Part shown: positions 1 through 6,282 of the stretch, one piece after another
How positions within the stretch are numbered: the first letter of the stretch is position 1
Layout of the letters: each line of letters opens with the position of its first letter
Assembly: GCA_021778035.1 (NCBI GenBank)
Contig: JAJYCY010000017.1
Coordinates: 1-33,920, forward strand
Direction: 5' to 3'
Source of the DNA: Pseudomonadota bacterium
Lineage (GTDB): Bacteria; Pseudomonadota; Gammaproteobacteria; Acidiferrobacterales; UBA6901
DNA length: 33,920 nt
The notes under the pieces: model-generated
Databases searched by the model: none
Seen by the model: only the letters and a program-made list of their open reading frames with translations
Told to the model about the DNA's origin: nothing
Position numbers and translations under genes: made by a program

Positions 1-188
1 AGGGTAAGGGAATCGGAAGCATGATAATTCGCCACCTCGTCGACTCGGCAAAGGTTGATGTCATCATGTTGTATGCGGTTCCGGGAAAATCGAAGTTCTA
101 CGAGCGGTTTGGGTTCAGAAAAATGGCTACTGCCATGGCAATCACGCCCAATGAAGAAGAGGCAAGAAAGCGGGGCCTAATCGAGTGA
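1..188 (+). CDS. GNAT family N-acetyltransferase, C-terminal fragment (5' end outside window)
   Basis: Only the last 61 codons are inside the window, read in the frame beginning at base 3 and ending at TGA 186-188. The visible part starts with GKGIGSMIIRHLV, which fits the acetyl-CoA pyrophosphate-binding loop and following helix of GNAT proteins (the R/QxxGxG/A region). It continues to VPGKSKFYERFGFRKM, the typical GNAT C-terminal strand-helix where a Tyr and the FYxRFGF segment close the fold. GNAT enzymes transfer acetyl from acetyl-CoA to an amine; the substrate cannot be told from this fragment. A hairpin resembling an integron attC site starts two bases after the stop codon, so this could be the end of a gene cassette. 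The fragment is not visibly broken. Confidence 0.8.
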   Translation, partial: GKGIGSMIIRHLVDSAKVDVIMLYAVPGKSKFYERFGFRKMATAMAITPNEEEARKRGLIE

Positions 189-189
189 T

Positions 190-276
190 GTCCAACGACG
201 CCATCAACACGGACAGTCTTGGTCAACGCGCCTCCGGCGCGCTGCCCAAGCCCGCCGGTTATGGCGAGCGTTAACC
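190..276 (+). other. attC-like recombination site (possible integron cassette end)
   Basis: Seen: the segment opens with GTCCAAC (190-196), a match to the RYYYAAC box of attC sites, and closes with GCGTTAACC (268-276), near but not matching GTTRRRY. The outer arms pair as AACG/CGTT plus CGCCAT/ATGGCG with an asymmetric bulge at 198 versus 267-268. The inner part pairs as CTTGG/CCAAG and CGCGCC/GGCGCG with a 3-nt loop. An 87-bp imperfect palindrome with an asymmetric bulge, two bases after a stop codon, is typical of attC. Against it, the last R-box positions do not match, the unpaired spacer between boxes is too short, and no integron integrase is in the window. Bases 277-497 hold nothing else I can support. 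Confidence 0.4.
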
Positions 277-497
277 GTCTGCTTTCCACGTTTCGAGTGA
301 TCGCTTTCCGGGATAGTCGACAGGCCGCTCCTGGCCAACACCAGCCGGTCGACCTATGCAAAGAGCAGACATCAGAAACTTCGGACACGGACATTCGATC
401 TGATCCAAAAGCAGATGTTCAGATGCGAGCCCGCCGGCCTACGCCTCGAGACCACAAGAACAACACTATCCGCTCCGTTAACCCCACATTCCATTCG

Positions 498-1154
498 TCA
501 CCGCAGCCTGCGGTACGCTGTGCGCACCCCGCGCTTGCGCGCTGCCGGACTTAATCTGGCCGCTGATTGTGACGCTGCCTTTGTCTGCGTTGTTGCGGCC
601 AAGTCCATGATGGCACGCCGGCACCCAGAAAGAATATTGTCTTTCAGTGTCGAGTCAGTCACCGCGGTGCTCACGGCCACGCCACCCACCATGAGCACGG
701 CAATTGCGAGCGTGCGCTCTTCGGTTTTCGGTCCGCTTGCATGTGAGCCTATCGCACCGACCAGTGAAAGGAACGCGGTGGTATAGGTGCTGCGCACCCG
801 GTGTTCGCGCACCCCCACGTCGGTAGAGAAAAACGCCAGCGGGCACGGGGCCATTTTCCCGTCCACGTGCCCGCGGCTCAGGTAACTGTCCACTATGTTC
901 TCCAATGTCCTGAGACCCTTCGGGCCGCCAGCCAAGGCAGCAATCGCGCTGGTGCGAATGCCATGATCGATAGCCTCGGCGTAGAGATGCTCCTTGGAGT
1001 CGAAGTGGGCATAAAATGCACCTCGCGTGAGACCGGCATGGGCCATCACTTCGTCGATGGTGACTTGCGCAAACCCGCGCTCCGAAAACAGGCGCAGGGC
1101 GCCGGCCAGCACACGCTCGCGCGCGCGGCCCTTGTGCTCACGGGAATAGGGCAT
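498..1154 (-). CDS. TetR/AcrR family transcriptional regulator
   Basis: A 218-residue protein of normal TetR length. Residues about 8-55 form the TetR helix-turn-helix: ERVLAGALRLFSERGF, then TIDEVMAHAGLTRGAFYAHFDSKEHLY, with the characteristic GxFYxHFxxKExL recognition helix. The rest is the ligand-binding and dimerisation domain, whose inducer cannot be predicted. The gene is divergent from the cupin gene at 1244, with a perfect palindrome between them, so it probably represses its own gene and the cupin gene. The start at 1154 puts the N-terminus in the usual place, about ten residues before the first helix. The last ~30 residues are Arg- and Ala-rich and may be an unstructured tail. Family assignment is secure; the physiological signal is unknown. 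Confidence 0.93.
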   Translation of the reverse strand: MPYSREHKGRARERVLAGALRLFSERGFAQVTIDEVMAHAGLTRGAFYAHFDSKEHLYAEAIDHGIRTSAIAALAGGPKGLRTLENIVDSYLSRGHVDGKMAPCPLAFFSTDVGVREHRVRSTYTTAFLSLVGAIGSHASGPKTEERTLAIAVLMVGGVAVSTAVTDSTLKDNILSGCRRAIMDLAATTQTKAASQSAARLSPAARKRGVRTAYRRLR

Positions 1155-1168
1155 GGGACCCCCCTTTC

Positions 1169-1192
1169 AATATATGTTATTGAACATATATT
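1169..1192. promoter_or_regulatory. Palindromic operator of the TetR regulator
   Basis: Two perfect 10-bp inverted arms, AATATATGTT (1169-1178) and AACATATATT (1183-1192), are separated by ATTG. The size and symmetry are those of TetR-dimer sites. It lies in the divergent gap between the TetR gene and the cupin gene and overlaps the -35 element proposed for the cupin promoter, so binding would block transcription. That this is the TetR site is inferred from position. Confidence 0.8.
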
Positions 1193-1207
1193 ATTTTACC
1201 GTATTGT
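1180..1207 (+). promoter_or_regulatory. Candidate sigma70 promoter of the cupin gene
   Basis: TTGAAC at 1180-1185 could serve as -35 and TATTGT at 1202-1207 as -10, with a 16-bp spacer. The -35 box lies inside the palindromic operator (1169-1192). The cupin ATG follows 37 bases after the -10. Matches to consensus are moderate and no transcript start is known. Confidence 0.45.
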
Positions 1208-1243
1208 GCGGCACTGCACCTAAACCAATATGGAGACGTTGCA

Positions 1244-1684
1244 ATGCATCAGAACGGAAAAAACTACGCGGTCGCGCATCTGGGCAAGCTCAACGACTGG
1301 GCTAAACACAGCTTCATCCACTCCGCGTTTCCCCGGCCTGTGCCGGGCAAGGCATTTGTAAAGAATGATCTGGGCCTAAGCAGTATGGAGGTGAGTGTCA
1401 ACAATGTGCCTGCGAACGCCGCCATTCCTTTTTATCACCGGCATAACGCCAACGAGGAGTTATATCTTTTCCTTTCCGGCCATGGCGAAATGCAGGTGGA
1501 TGGCGAAGTGATTGCCGTGACCGAGGGCAGCGCCGTGCGTGTGGCGCCCAACGGCAGGCGCGCCTGGCGCAATACCGGCAAGGACGCACTGGTGTTTCTC
1601 GTGATTCAGGCTCGCGCCGGATCGCTCGCACAAGGCGACATCAGCGACGGCGAGATCGTGCCTGGCGGGGTCGTCTGGACCTAA
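1244..1684 (+). CDS. Cupin-domain protein, TetR-controlled
   Basis: 146 residues with one cupin barrel. Motif 1 is clear at about residues 61-82: HRHNANEELYLFLSGHG supplies the HxH and Glu metal ligands. Motif 2 is GSAVRVAPNGRRAWRN at about 95-110, where the usual PxGxxHxxxN histidine is replaced by Ala, so one canonical ligand is missing. Small cupins of this kind are often oxygenases, isomerases or binding proteins of unknown substrate. The ATG at 1244 follows a GGAG at about 1231. The gene is divergent from a TetR regulator and is probably its target, suggesting a ligand-inducible single-gene response. A metal-dependent catalytic role is uncertain because of the missing His. Confidence 0.85.
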   Translation: MHQNGKNYAVAHLGKLNDWAKHSFIHSAFPRPVPGKAFVKNDLGLSSMEVSVNNVPANAAIPFYHRHNANEELYLFLSGHGEMQVDGEVIAVTEGSAVRVAPNGRRAWRNTGKDALVFLVIQARAGSLAQGDISDGEIVPGGVVWT

Positions 1685-1725
1685 GCAGCTACGCCCTTAA
1701 CGCAAAGTGCATTGCACGCCATGAT

Positions 1726-1766
1726 CGCTAACCGGCGTGATGAACGTTTTATCACGCCGGTTAGCG
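1726..1766. repeat. Perfect 16-bp inverted repeat (hairpin) downstream of the cupin gene
   Basis: Arms CGCTAACCGGCGTGAT (1726-1741) and ATCACGCCGGTTAGCG (1751-1766) are perfectly complementary around a 9-nt loop. It starts 41 bases after the cupin stop codon. There is no T-tract on either side, so a standard intrinsic terminator is not well supported. It could be an RNA-stabilising 3' hairpin, a protein-binding palindrome or a mobile repeat. Confidence 0.75.
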
Positions 1767-2108
1767 CCGGTGGTTCGTATGCCAGGGACCAGACCAACCT
1801 TAAGGTCGGGAATGACCAATTTTGTGAAAACCGGACAGCGGATCTGAGAGACTGCTGAGGTCGAAAAGTGCGCGTTCCCAAACCGGAAAGCCGAACTTCG
1901 GCATTGGCGAAGAAGAAATGGCTGGTATGTGGCCCTGAACAGACACTCAAGGCAGATGGTGCGGCAGACCGCTCCGGCCGAGAAGTAGATATAGCGCTGA
2001 ACCGTTCCGAAGGTGGGCCGCTGTTAACGGCTAGTCCGCCAACGGCTCTCACGTGTGTGCTGCACTTGAGGATACTATAACGACGACAGCTTCGGGGAAC
2101 ACAGGAAA
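1767..2108. other. Non-coding gap before the GNAT gene
   Basis: About 340 bases without a gene I can support. Short open frames on both strands show no recognisable motif, signal peptide or ribosome-binding site. The only useful element is the AGGA at about 2103, which serves the GNAT start at 2109. Confidence 0.5.
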
Positions 2109-2831
2109 ATGATGGAACGGCACAACGACCTTGGCCAGCCGATCGGCCCTGCACTGGCTGGCTGGACGCCGCCTCCCATGCCTGCAGCGGGACTGATGGA
2201 AGGGCGCTTTTGCCGACTCGAGCCGCTCGACGCGGATCGTCATGCCGCCGACCTTTACGCGGCCAGCCAACGGGACGCCGAAGGCCGCAGCTGGACCTAT
2301 CTGCCGTATGGTCCGTTCAAATCCATTGATGTGTATCGAGACTGGATTCACTCAATACAGGGCGGCCCCGACCCGCGCTTCTTCGTAATCATCCCGAAAG
2401 CCATAGGCAAGGCGCTCGGCGTGGCCAGCTATCTGCGGATCATCCCGGCCGCCGGTTCCATCGAGGTCGGCCACATCCACTACGGCGAAGCCCTCAGGCG
2501 CAGCACGGCTGCAACGGAAGCCATGGTCCTGATGATGACGCACGCCTTCGCGCTGGGCTATCGGCGCTACGAGTGGAAATGCGATGCGCTCAATGCCCCT
2601 TCGCGTGCCGCGGCAGAGCGGCTTGGATTCCAGTTCGAGGGCATCTTCCGGCAGGCAACGGTGTATAAGGAACGCAGCCGGGATACGGCCTGGTATGCGA
2701 TTATCGATAAGGAATGGCCGCAGTTGCGGGCGGCTTTCGAAACCTGGCTCGCCCCGGACAATTTTGATGGACATGGAAGGCAGCGGGTAGGATTGCGTCA
2801 GTTGATGCGGCGTGTAAACCAGTACCTCTGA
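2109..2831 (+). CDS. GNAT family N-acetyltransferase (RimJ/RimL-like)
   Basis: 240 residues, longer than a minimal GNAT and typical of the RimJ/RimL-type branch. Residues about 33-45 (RFCRLEPLDADRHAADLY) match the first strand and helix. VGHIHYGEALRRSTAATEAMVLMMTHAF (about 120-147) is the strand 4 / acetyl-CoA loop region, and WKCDALNAPSRAAAERLGFQFEGIFRQATVYK (about 157-188) is the hallmark C-terminal motif with CxxxNxxSRxAAERLGF. Members acetylate protein N-termini, antibiotics or small amines; the substrate here is unknown. ATG 2109 has AGGA six bases upstream; a second ATG follows immediately. It stands alone between a hairpin-bearing gap and a decayed azoreductase gene. Confidence 0.92.
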   Translation: MMERHNDLGQPIGPALAGWTPPPMPAAGLMEGRFCRLEPLDADRHAADLYAASQRDAEGRSWTYLPYGPFKSIDVYRDWIHSIQGGPDPRFFVIIPKAIGKALGVASYLRIIPAAGSIEVGHIHYGEALRRSTAATEAMVLMMTHAFALGYRRYEWKCDALNAPSRAAAERLGFQFEGIFRQATVYKERSRDTAWYAIIDKEWPQLRAAFETWLAPDNFDGHGRQRVGLRQLMRRVNQYL

Positions 2832-2880
2832 GCGTCGGCGACGTATCCAGTAGCAGTCGATTGAATGGCGTGGTCATTGA

Positions 2881-3121
2881 CCGCTTATCGGAAAGAGACA
2901 GCGCCTGTCGTTGAGTGGCATCGCGCGCGTCGGGCGGAGCAGGACTCACGCCGACAAAACCGGCATCCGGATGGGGCACGGGGTTCGCCGCAAGATCGCG
3001 CTCAACGACCAGAAGCCCCGGATTGCCAGTCTTCCGGTGGCGAAGGTATTCCTCGGCCGCCCGCCGGCTGTGCGAGGCCGCCCCCGCGCGGGCTCACAGC
3101 GAGATAGAGGAGCCGTTTCAT
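2881..3121 (-). pseudogene. FMN-dependent NADH-azoreductase, truncated and frameshifted remnant
   Basis: Reading the minus strand from ATG 3121 gives MKRLLYLAVSPRG, the start of the AzoR/ACP-phosphodiesterase family with its flavodoxin-like phosphate loop. The frame then shifts within a G-rich run near 3085. In the next frame the family pattern continues as ASHSRRAAEEYLRHRK, VERDLAANPVPHPDAGFVGV and ATQRQALSLSDK. Similarity then stops, so only about 75 of roughly 200 residues remain. Its ATG overlaps the TGA of the upstream GNAT gene (ATGA), showing that it was once the third gene of that operon. AzoR enzymes reduce quinones and azo dyes with NADH. Family identification is from recalled motifs. 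Confidence 0.65.
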
Positions 3122-3561
3122 GATTCCGCCGGGATCGAGAAACGCAACGACGTCGCCAACAGTCCGCAGCGAAAATAGAAGCGGTGGCCCAGTGAGTTGC
3201 TCATCGGCGTGTCCAGCACCAGCTTGGCGCAGCCTATCGTCTTTGCCTCGGATCGCAGGTGTTGGAGGAGCCGTTCGCCATATCCCTGGCTGCGGCGATC
3301 GGCATCGGTTACCAGATCGTCGACATAGAGGAAGCGGCCGTACACCAGGTTTTCCTGCACCCGGTAGCCCGCGAGGGCCACGGCCTGCCCTTGGTTATAG
3401 AGGGCGATGAGCCGATACCCTACCTCCGACTGCCGGCGCCAGTACGCGACGAACGCATCCGCATCGGGCAGGTAGGGACGCAACTGAGCCATCAGAGGGT
3501 AGATCTTGCGTACCGCCACGTGGTCTTCGATCGGACACACGGTTCTTGAGACCCCGCTCAT
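3118..3561 (-). CDS. GNAT family N-acetyltransferase, operon with AhpD-like gene
   Basis: 147 residues from ATG 3561, whose ATG overlaps the TGA of the upstream AhpD-like gene (ATGA). A longer open frame upstream exists, but it lies inside that gene and is not plausible. Visible GNAT elements are RLIALYNQGQAVALAGY (central strands), FLYVDDLVTDADRRSQGYGERLLQHLRSEA (about 82-111, the strand 4 and R-x-x-G-x-G/A coenzyme loop), and CAKLVLDTPMSNSLGHRFYFRCGL (C-terminal strand and helix). The substrate is unknown. Its own TGA overlaps the ATG of the azoreductase remnant. The arrangement suggests co-regulation with redox genes by the divergent MarR protein. Confidence 0.9.
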   Translation of the reverse strand: MSGVSRTVCPIEDHVAVRKIYPLMAQLRPYLPDADAFVAYWRRQSEVGYRLIALYNQGQAVALAGYRVQENLVYGRFLYVDDLVTDADRRSQGYGERLLQHLRSEAKTIGCAKLVLDTPMSNSLGHRFYFRCGLLATSLRFSIPAES

Positions 3562-4052
3562 GTTCCGGCCTCCTGCACCGGGGCCGCAACCGGGATCGGC
3601 GGCGCGAAGCAGAGGCCGCCCGCGATGCGATTCCAGGCATTGATGGTGGCGACCGCTGCGGTCAGATAGGCCACCTCCTGCATCGAGAACTGGCCGAGGA
3701 GGCCAGCGTAGACCGCCTCGGGTACCGGCTGCGTGGACATGCGGGTAAGCGTCTCGGCCCATACCAATGCAGCACGCTCGCGGGCCGAATAGAGGCTTGT
3801 TTCGGCCCAGGTGGCCACCAGATCGATCTTCGACGCGGGCACACCGAGCTTCCGGGCCACGTTCAGGTGATACTGGAGGCAGAAGGCACAACCATTGATC
3901 TGCGAGGCACGAATTTTGACCAATTCGGTGAGCTGCTTGTCCAGACCCGATGCGTCCGTTGCGCGCCCAAGGCTCATGAGGGCGGCGACCACGTCCGGGG
4001 CGATCGCGTCATAGGTCGCGCGGTCGATCCGCCGCGAAAAGGGCGATGTCAT
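3558..4052 (-). CDS. Carboxymuconolactone decarboxylase / AhpD-like family protein
   Basis: 164 residues with the AhpD-like core. ELVKIRASQINGCAFCLQYH (about 44-63) contains the CxxC pair and the His four residues after it that form the proton-relay/thiol active site in AhpD-type proteins. KIDLVATWAETSLYSARERAALVWAETLTRM (about 75-105) is the family's second conserved helix pair. Such proteins act as thiol-disulfide reductants or peroxidase partners, typically as trimers or hexamers in the cytoplasm. The start at 4052 has a GAGGAGAAGAAG purine run just upstream. It is the first gene of a three-gene overlapping operon (AhpD-like, GNAT, decayed azoreductase) divergent from a MarR regulator, consistent with an oxidant- or electrophile-responsive unit. 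Confidence 0.92.
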   Translation of the reverse strand: MTSPFSRRIDRATYDAIAPDVVAALMSLGRATDASGLDKQLTELVKIRASQINGCAFCLQYHLNVARKLGVPASKIDLVATWAETSLYSARERAALVWAETLTRMSTQPVPEAVYAGLLGQFSMQEVAYLTAAVATINAWNRIAGGLCFAPPIPVAAPVQEAGT

Positions 4053-4066
4053 AGCTTCTTCTCCTC

Positions 4067-4113
4067 GGATATAATATCAGAACTCGAACAATCCCATTAT
4101 ATTCGAATTCGAA
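4067..4113. promoter_or_regulatory. Divergent promoter/operator region between the MarR gene and its neighbour operon
   Basis: A perfect TTCGAATTCGAA palindrome lies at 4102-4113, and a related CTCGAAC half-site at 4083-4089. TATAAT on the plus strand (4070-4075) and its complement ATTATA (4096-4101, a minus-strand -10 candidate) are both present. The palindrome ends four bases before the marR ATG, so bound regulator could block its own gene and the divergent AhpD-like operon. That this is the MarR site is inferred from position and symmetry. Confidence 0.6.
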
Positions 4114-4117
4114 CATC

Positions 4118-4597
4118 ATGCGCAAACCGCCACGCAACTCGACTGTGATCCCCGAAATCGGCGAAGGCAAGCGCGGCGAAGCGGGCCACATCGGTTACTT
4201 GCTGCGTCAGGCCCAGGTCGCGCACCGGCTGCGGATGGAGCGCGCGCTGGCAAACGTTGGGCTAACGCTGCCGCAGTTCTCGGTGCTGACCATGCTGGTC
4301 GCCTATCCGGGCGCGTCTGGCGCGGACATTGCCAGACTGTCGCTGCTGACACCGCAGACAGTAAGCGTGATCGTGGCGAACCTCGAGCGCATGGGGGCGC
4401 TCAAACGCAAACCCCACGCAACGCACGGGCGCGTACTTCGGATCGAGGTGAGCGCAAAGGGTCGAGAACTACTGTCCCGATGCAGGAACCGCGTGCGCGC
4501 GGTGGAGAATGAACTCCTGCGCGACCTGGACCCAGGCGAGGAGACGGTGGTGTGCCGGTGGCTGGTGCGGGTGGCGATCCTTGGGAAGGAGGCTTGA
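4118..4597 (+). CDS. MarR family transcriptional regulator
   Basis: 159 residues, typical MarR size. The dimerisation helix is around residues 25-45 (GYLLRQAQVAHRLRMERALA). The winged helix-turn-helix follows: LTLPQFSVLTMLVAYPGASGADIARLSLLTPQTVSVIVANLERMGALKRKPHATHGRVLRIEVSAKG, with recognition helix TPQTVSVIVANLERMG and an Arg-containing wing. MarR proteins are dimeric repressors released by phenolic ligands or cysteine oxidation; here no N-terminal sensing Cys is obvious. No clear Shine-Dalgarno precedes ATG 4118, because the operator palindrome reaches to within four bases of it, so a leaderless message is possible. It most likely controls the AhpD-like/GNAT operon on the opposite strand and itself. 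Confidence 0.92.
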   Translation: MRKPPRNSTVIPEIGEGKRGEAGHIGYLLRQAQVAHRLRMERALANVGLTLPQFSVLTMLVAYPGASGADIARLSLLTPQTVSVIVANLERMGALKRKPHATHGRVLRIEVSAKGRELLSRCRNRVRAVENELLRDLDPGEETVVCRWLVRVAILGKEA

Positions 4598-4899
4598 AGG
4601 GCGAGGCGAGACTGCATGCGTCGCACGAACGGCAGGTAACCGGCACTTTGCTGACCGATTTGGTTAGCCAGTCGGACGGCGGCAATGGCCGAGGACCCGC
4701 CACTGAATAGTGTGCGCCCACCCGTCAGCGATAGCCGAAATAGCGCACTGGCTCCTTTTCCTGCACAAGCAAGCTGTGCTGTAATCCTGCTGTAATTCTG
4801 TTGCACTCCGGTCCACTATGAAACATTTCGATACATGATAAAGTTATGGCAGATCATGCACTTATGTGTATGGAAGCGGACGATAACGCATCATTTGGC
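4598..4899. other. Gap without a gene before the tRNA fragment
   Basis: About 300 bases with no supported coding sequence. Base composition becomes AT-richer toward 4800-4899. Nothing that looks like the 5' half of the tRNA is present immediately before 4900, so the tRNA is a true fragment. Confidence 0.5.
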
Positions 4900-4946
4900 G
4901 ATTCGTAATCAGTAGGTCATCGGTTCGACTCCGGTCACCGGCACCA
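4900..4946 (+). repeat. tRNA-Thr(CGT) 3' fragment, probable island attachment site
   Basis: The segment contains the anticodon loop TTCGTAA, the 3' anticodon stem, the variable AGGTC, a T arm that folds as ATCGG-TTCGACT-CCGGT, and the acceptor 3' strand CACCGGC followed by an encoded ACCA. The matching 5' half is absent: bases before 4900 do not pair with the anticodon stem or acceptor. Tyrosine recombinases typically cross over in the anticodon or T loop and leave such a 3' copy. A recombinase remnant begins 88 bases downstream. The Thr identity rests on the CGT anticodon. Confidence 0.8.
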
Positions 4947-5004
4947 ATAAAATCAAGTAGTTATGATAGGTTAACCCACCCAAACTTGCCATCCGACCGG
5001 GTTT

Positions 5005-5127
5005 TGCCATAGCCAGTTATGGCAGGAGGGCAGGATGGCGACATTCCGGAAACGCTCTGGCCCAGCGGGCAAGATCGTCTGGCAGGCCCAGATCGTTCGT
5101 ATCGGGGAGCGCCAGAAGCACGGGACT
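5005..5127 (+). repeat. Direct repeat copy 1: recombinase upstream palindrome plus 5' coding end
   Basis: The 123-bp segment recurs at 7681-7803 with four mismatches, and identity starts and stops abruptly at both ends. It begins with TGCCATA-gccagt-TATGGCA, a perfect 7-bp inverted repeat, followed by AGGAGG and the ATG and first 31 codons of a tyrosine recombinase. The palindrome just upstream of the ribosome-binding site could be an autoregulatory operator or part of the recombination site. Confidence 0.92.
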
Positions 5128-5582
5128 TTCGACACCACGCTCGCAGCCCAGGAATGGGCACGGCAGGTCGAGAACCTGATGGATCGGCGCGAGTGGGTGG
5201 ATCGGACCGAAGGCGAGCGCACGCTGCTCAGTATGGCGCTCGAACGCTACGAGCGCGAGATTCTGCCAGGCAAGGCGCCTTCAGCCCGGGTTGCGGAGCG
5301 GAATCGGCTTCAGGCCCTATCCGGTTGCCGCGTTGCCCGGATTGCCTTGACCAAGATCGGCGGTGCGGATGTCGCGGAATTTCTTCGCGAGCGTTTGGAC
5401 GAGGGAGTGTCCGCGAATACCATCCGTGTGGATCTTGCCCCGATGACGAGCCACTGTTTGTCAACCGCCATGGCCAGCCATTCGGTGCTTCCGGCGTGCG
5501 ATTCAAGCTGGCGCAGTACGTGAAGTCTGCGACGCAAACGACACCATCTTTGGCAAAGAAAGACATCTTGCCGCACACAATC
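5035..5582 (+). pseudogene. Tyrosine recombinase (phage-type integrase), chimeric remnant
   Basis: ATG 5035 follows AGGAGGGCAGG. The first ~135 codons read as an integrase N-terminus: MATFRKRSGPAGKIVWQAQI, KHGTFDTTLAAQEWARQVE, then a SAM-like core-binding segment ending at VSANTIRVDLA. The catalytic domain that should follow is missing. From about 5440, in a different frame, another tyrosine-recombinase piece appears: DEPLFVNRHGQPFGASGVRF, then LAKKDILPHTI. This resembles the stretch before the catalytic HxxR box of transposon-type XerD-like recombinases, and breaks exactly at that box (PHTI, then unrelated sequence). No catalytic Arg, HxxR or Tyr remains, so the gene cannot be active. It sits beside the tRNA fragment, as expected for an island integrase. 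Confidence 0.82.
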
Positions 5583-5891
5583 CAAGAGGGCCTGCTTGAT
5601 TTACAAGAACCACTTAATACAGGACATTCGTGATTTGAAAAGAGCGCTCGCGGGAGTGGAGCAAAGCTAGAGACAACACAACTGTTGATTTACGTGCTCG
5701 AATGACCCTACAGCTCGATCTTTTTGCATAAAATAGTGATCTGCCAAAGGCATCCAATTTTCGTTTGGCATTAACGGCATGCCCGGGTTCCCTGGCTAGG
5801 GTTTCGATGCAATTACAGAGTCAGGATTGGATGCAAATCTGCACACTCCCATTGTCCGCGTCATCTAGACTGACTGAGCAGGAATAGGGGA
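5583..5891. other. AT-richer leader region before the HIT gene
   Basis: About 310 bases without a supportable gene. The segment around 5725-5740 is T- and A-rich (TTTTTGCATAAAAT) and could hold a promoter for the HIT-HNH pair, but no -35/-10 pair is convincing. AGGAATAGGGGA just before 5892 supplies the ribosome-binding site. Confidence 0.45.
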
Positions 5892-6278
5892 ATGACAAAT
5901 TCACAAGATGATTGCGTGTTCTGCAACATGGCGCCGGATCGAATCGTTACGCAGAATGAGTACGCTTACGCAATCAGAGATGGATTTCCAGTAACAAATC
6001 TTCACTCGCTGATAGTACCAAAGAGGCATGTGGACGAGTATTTCGGACTCAATAAAGCCGAACTCCTCGGCTGTGATTCCCTGCTGCACGCGGTCAGAGC
6101 CGAAATCTTAACTATCGACCCGACTGTCAAAGGTTTCAACATTGGCGTGAATTCGGGGATGGTCGCAGGACAAACCATCTTTCATTGCCATATTCATCTA
6201 ATTCCGCGAAGGGCAGGTGATGTCGCCAACCCAAGAGGCGGGGTGCGGCACGTAATTCCAGGAAAAGGAAATTATTAA
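5892..6278 (+). CDS. HIT-domain protein (histidine-triad nucleotide hydrolase/transferase family)
   Basis: 128 residues, a complete single HIT domain. The catalytic triad motif HCHIHLIP is at residues 98-105 (His98, His100, His102), the HxHxHxx loop that binds the nucleotide alpha-phosphate. NLHSLIVPKRHV (36-47) is the conserved strand region, and an N-terminal CVFC (8-11) may help bind zinc as in many HIT proteins. HIT enzymes cleave or transfer nucleoside monophosphates from dinucleotides, adenylates or phosphoramidates; the substrate is unknown. It ends four bases before the ATG of an HNH gene, so the two are almost certainly one operon. The pair lies between duplicated recombinase fragments in DNA visibly less GC-rich than the surroundings, suggesting horizontal acquisition. 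Confidence 0.93.
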   Translation: MTNSQDDCVFCNMAPDRIVTQNEYAYAIRDGFPVTNLHSLIVPKRHVDEYFGLNKAELLGCDSLLHAVRAEILTIDPTVKGFNIGVNSGMVAGQTIFHCHIHLIPRRAGDVANPRGGVRHVIPGKGNY

Positions 6279-6282
6279 TTGG

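Noticed and set aside
1726-1766. Reading the perfect hairpin as a second attC site
   Set aside because: The boxes CGCTAAC and GTTAGCG do not fit RYYYAAC/GTTRRRY, the site is only 41 bp, and pairing is perfect without the asymmetric bulge of attC.
1681-2154. 157-residue minus-strand open frame covering the gap before the GNAT gene
   Set aside because: No motif or ribosome-binding site, it spans the hairpin and runs into the GNAT gene on the other strand.
3562-3891. N-terminal extension of the GNAT gene at 3118-3561
   Set aside because: The extension is out-of-frame sequence of the AhpD-like gene; the ATG at 3561 overlapping that gene's stop is the credible start.
4900-4946. Functional tRNA-Thr gene
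   Set aside because: D arm, 5' anticodon stem strand and 5' acceptor strand are missing, so only a 3' fragment is present.
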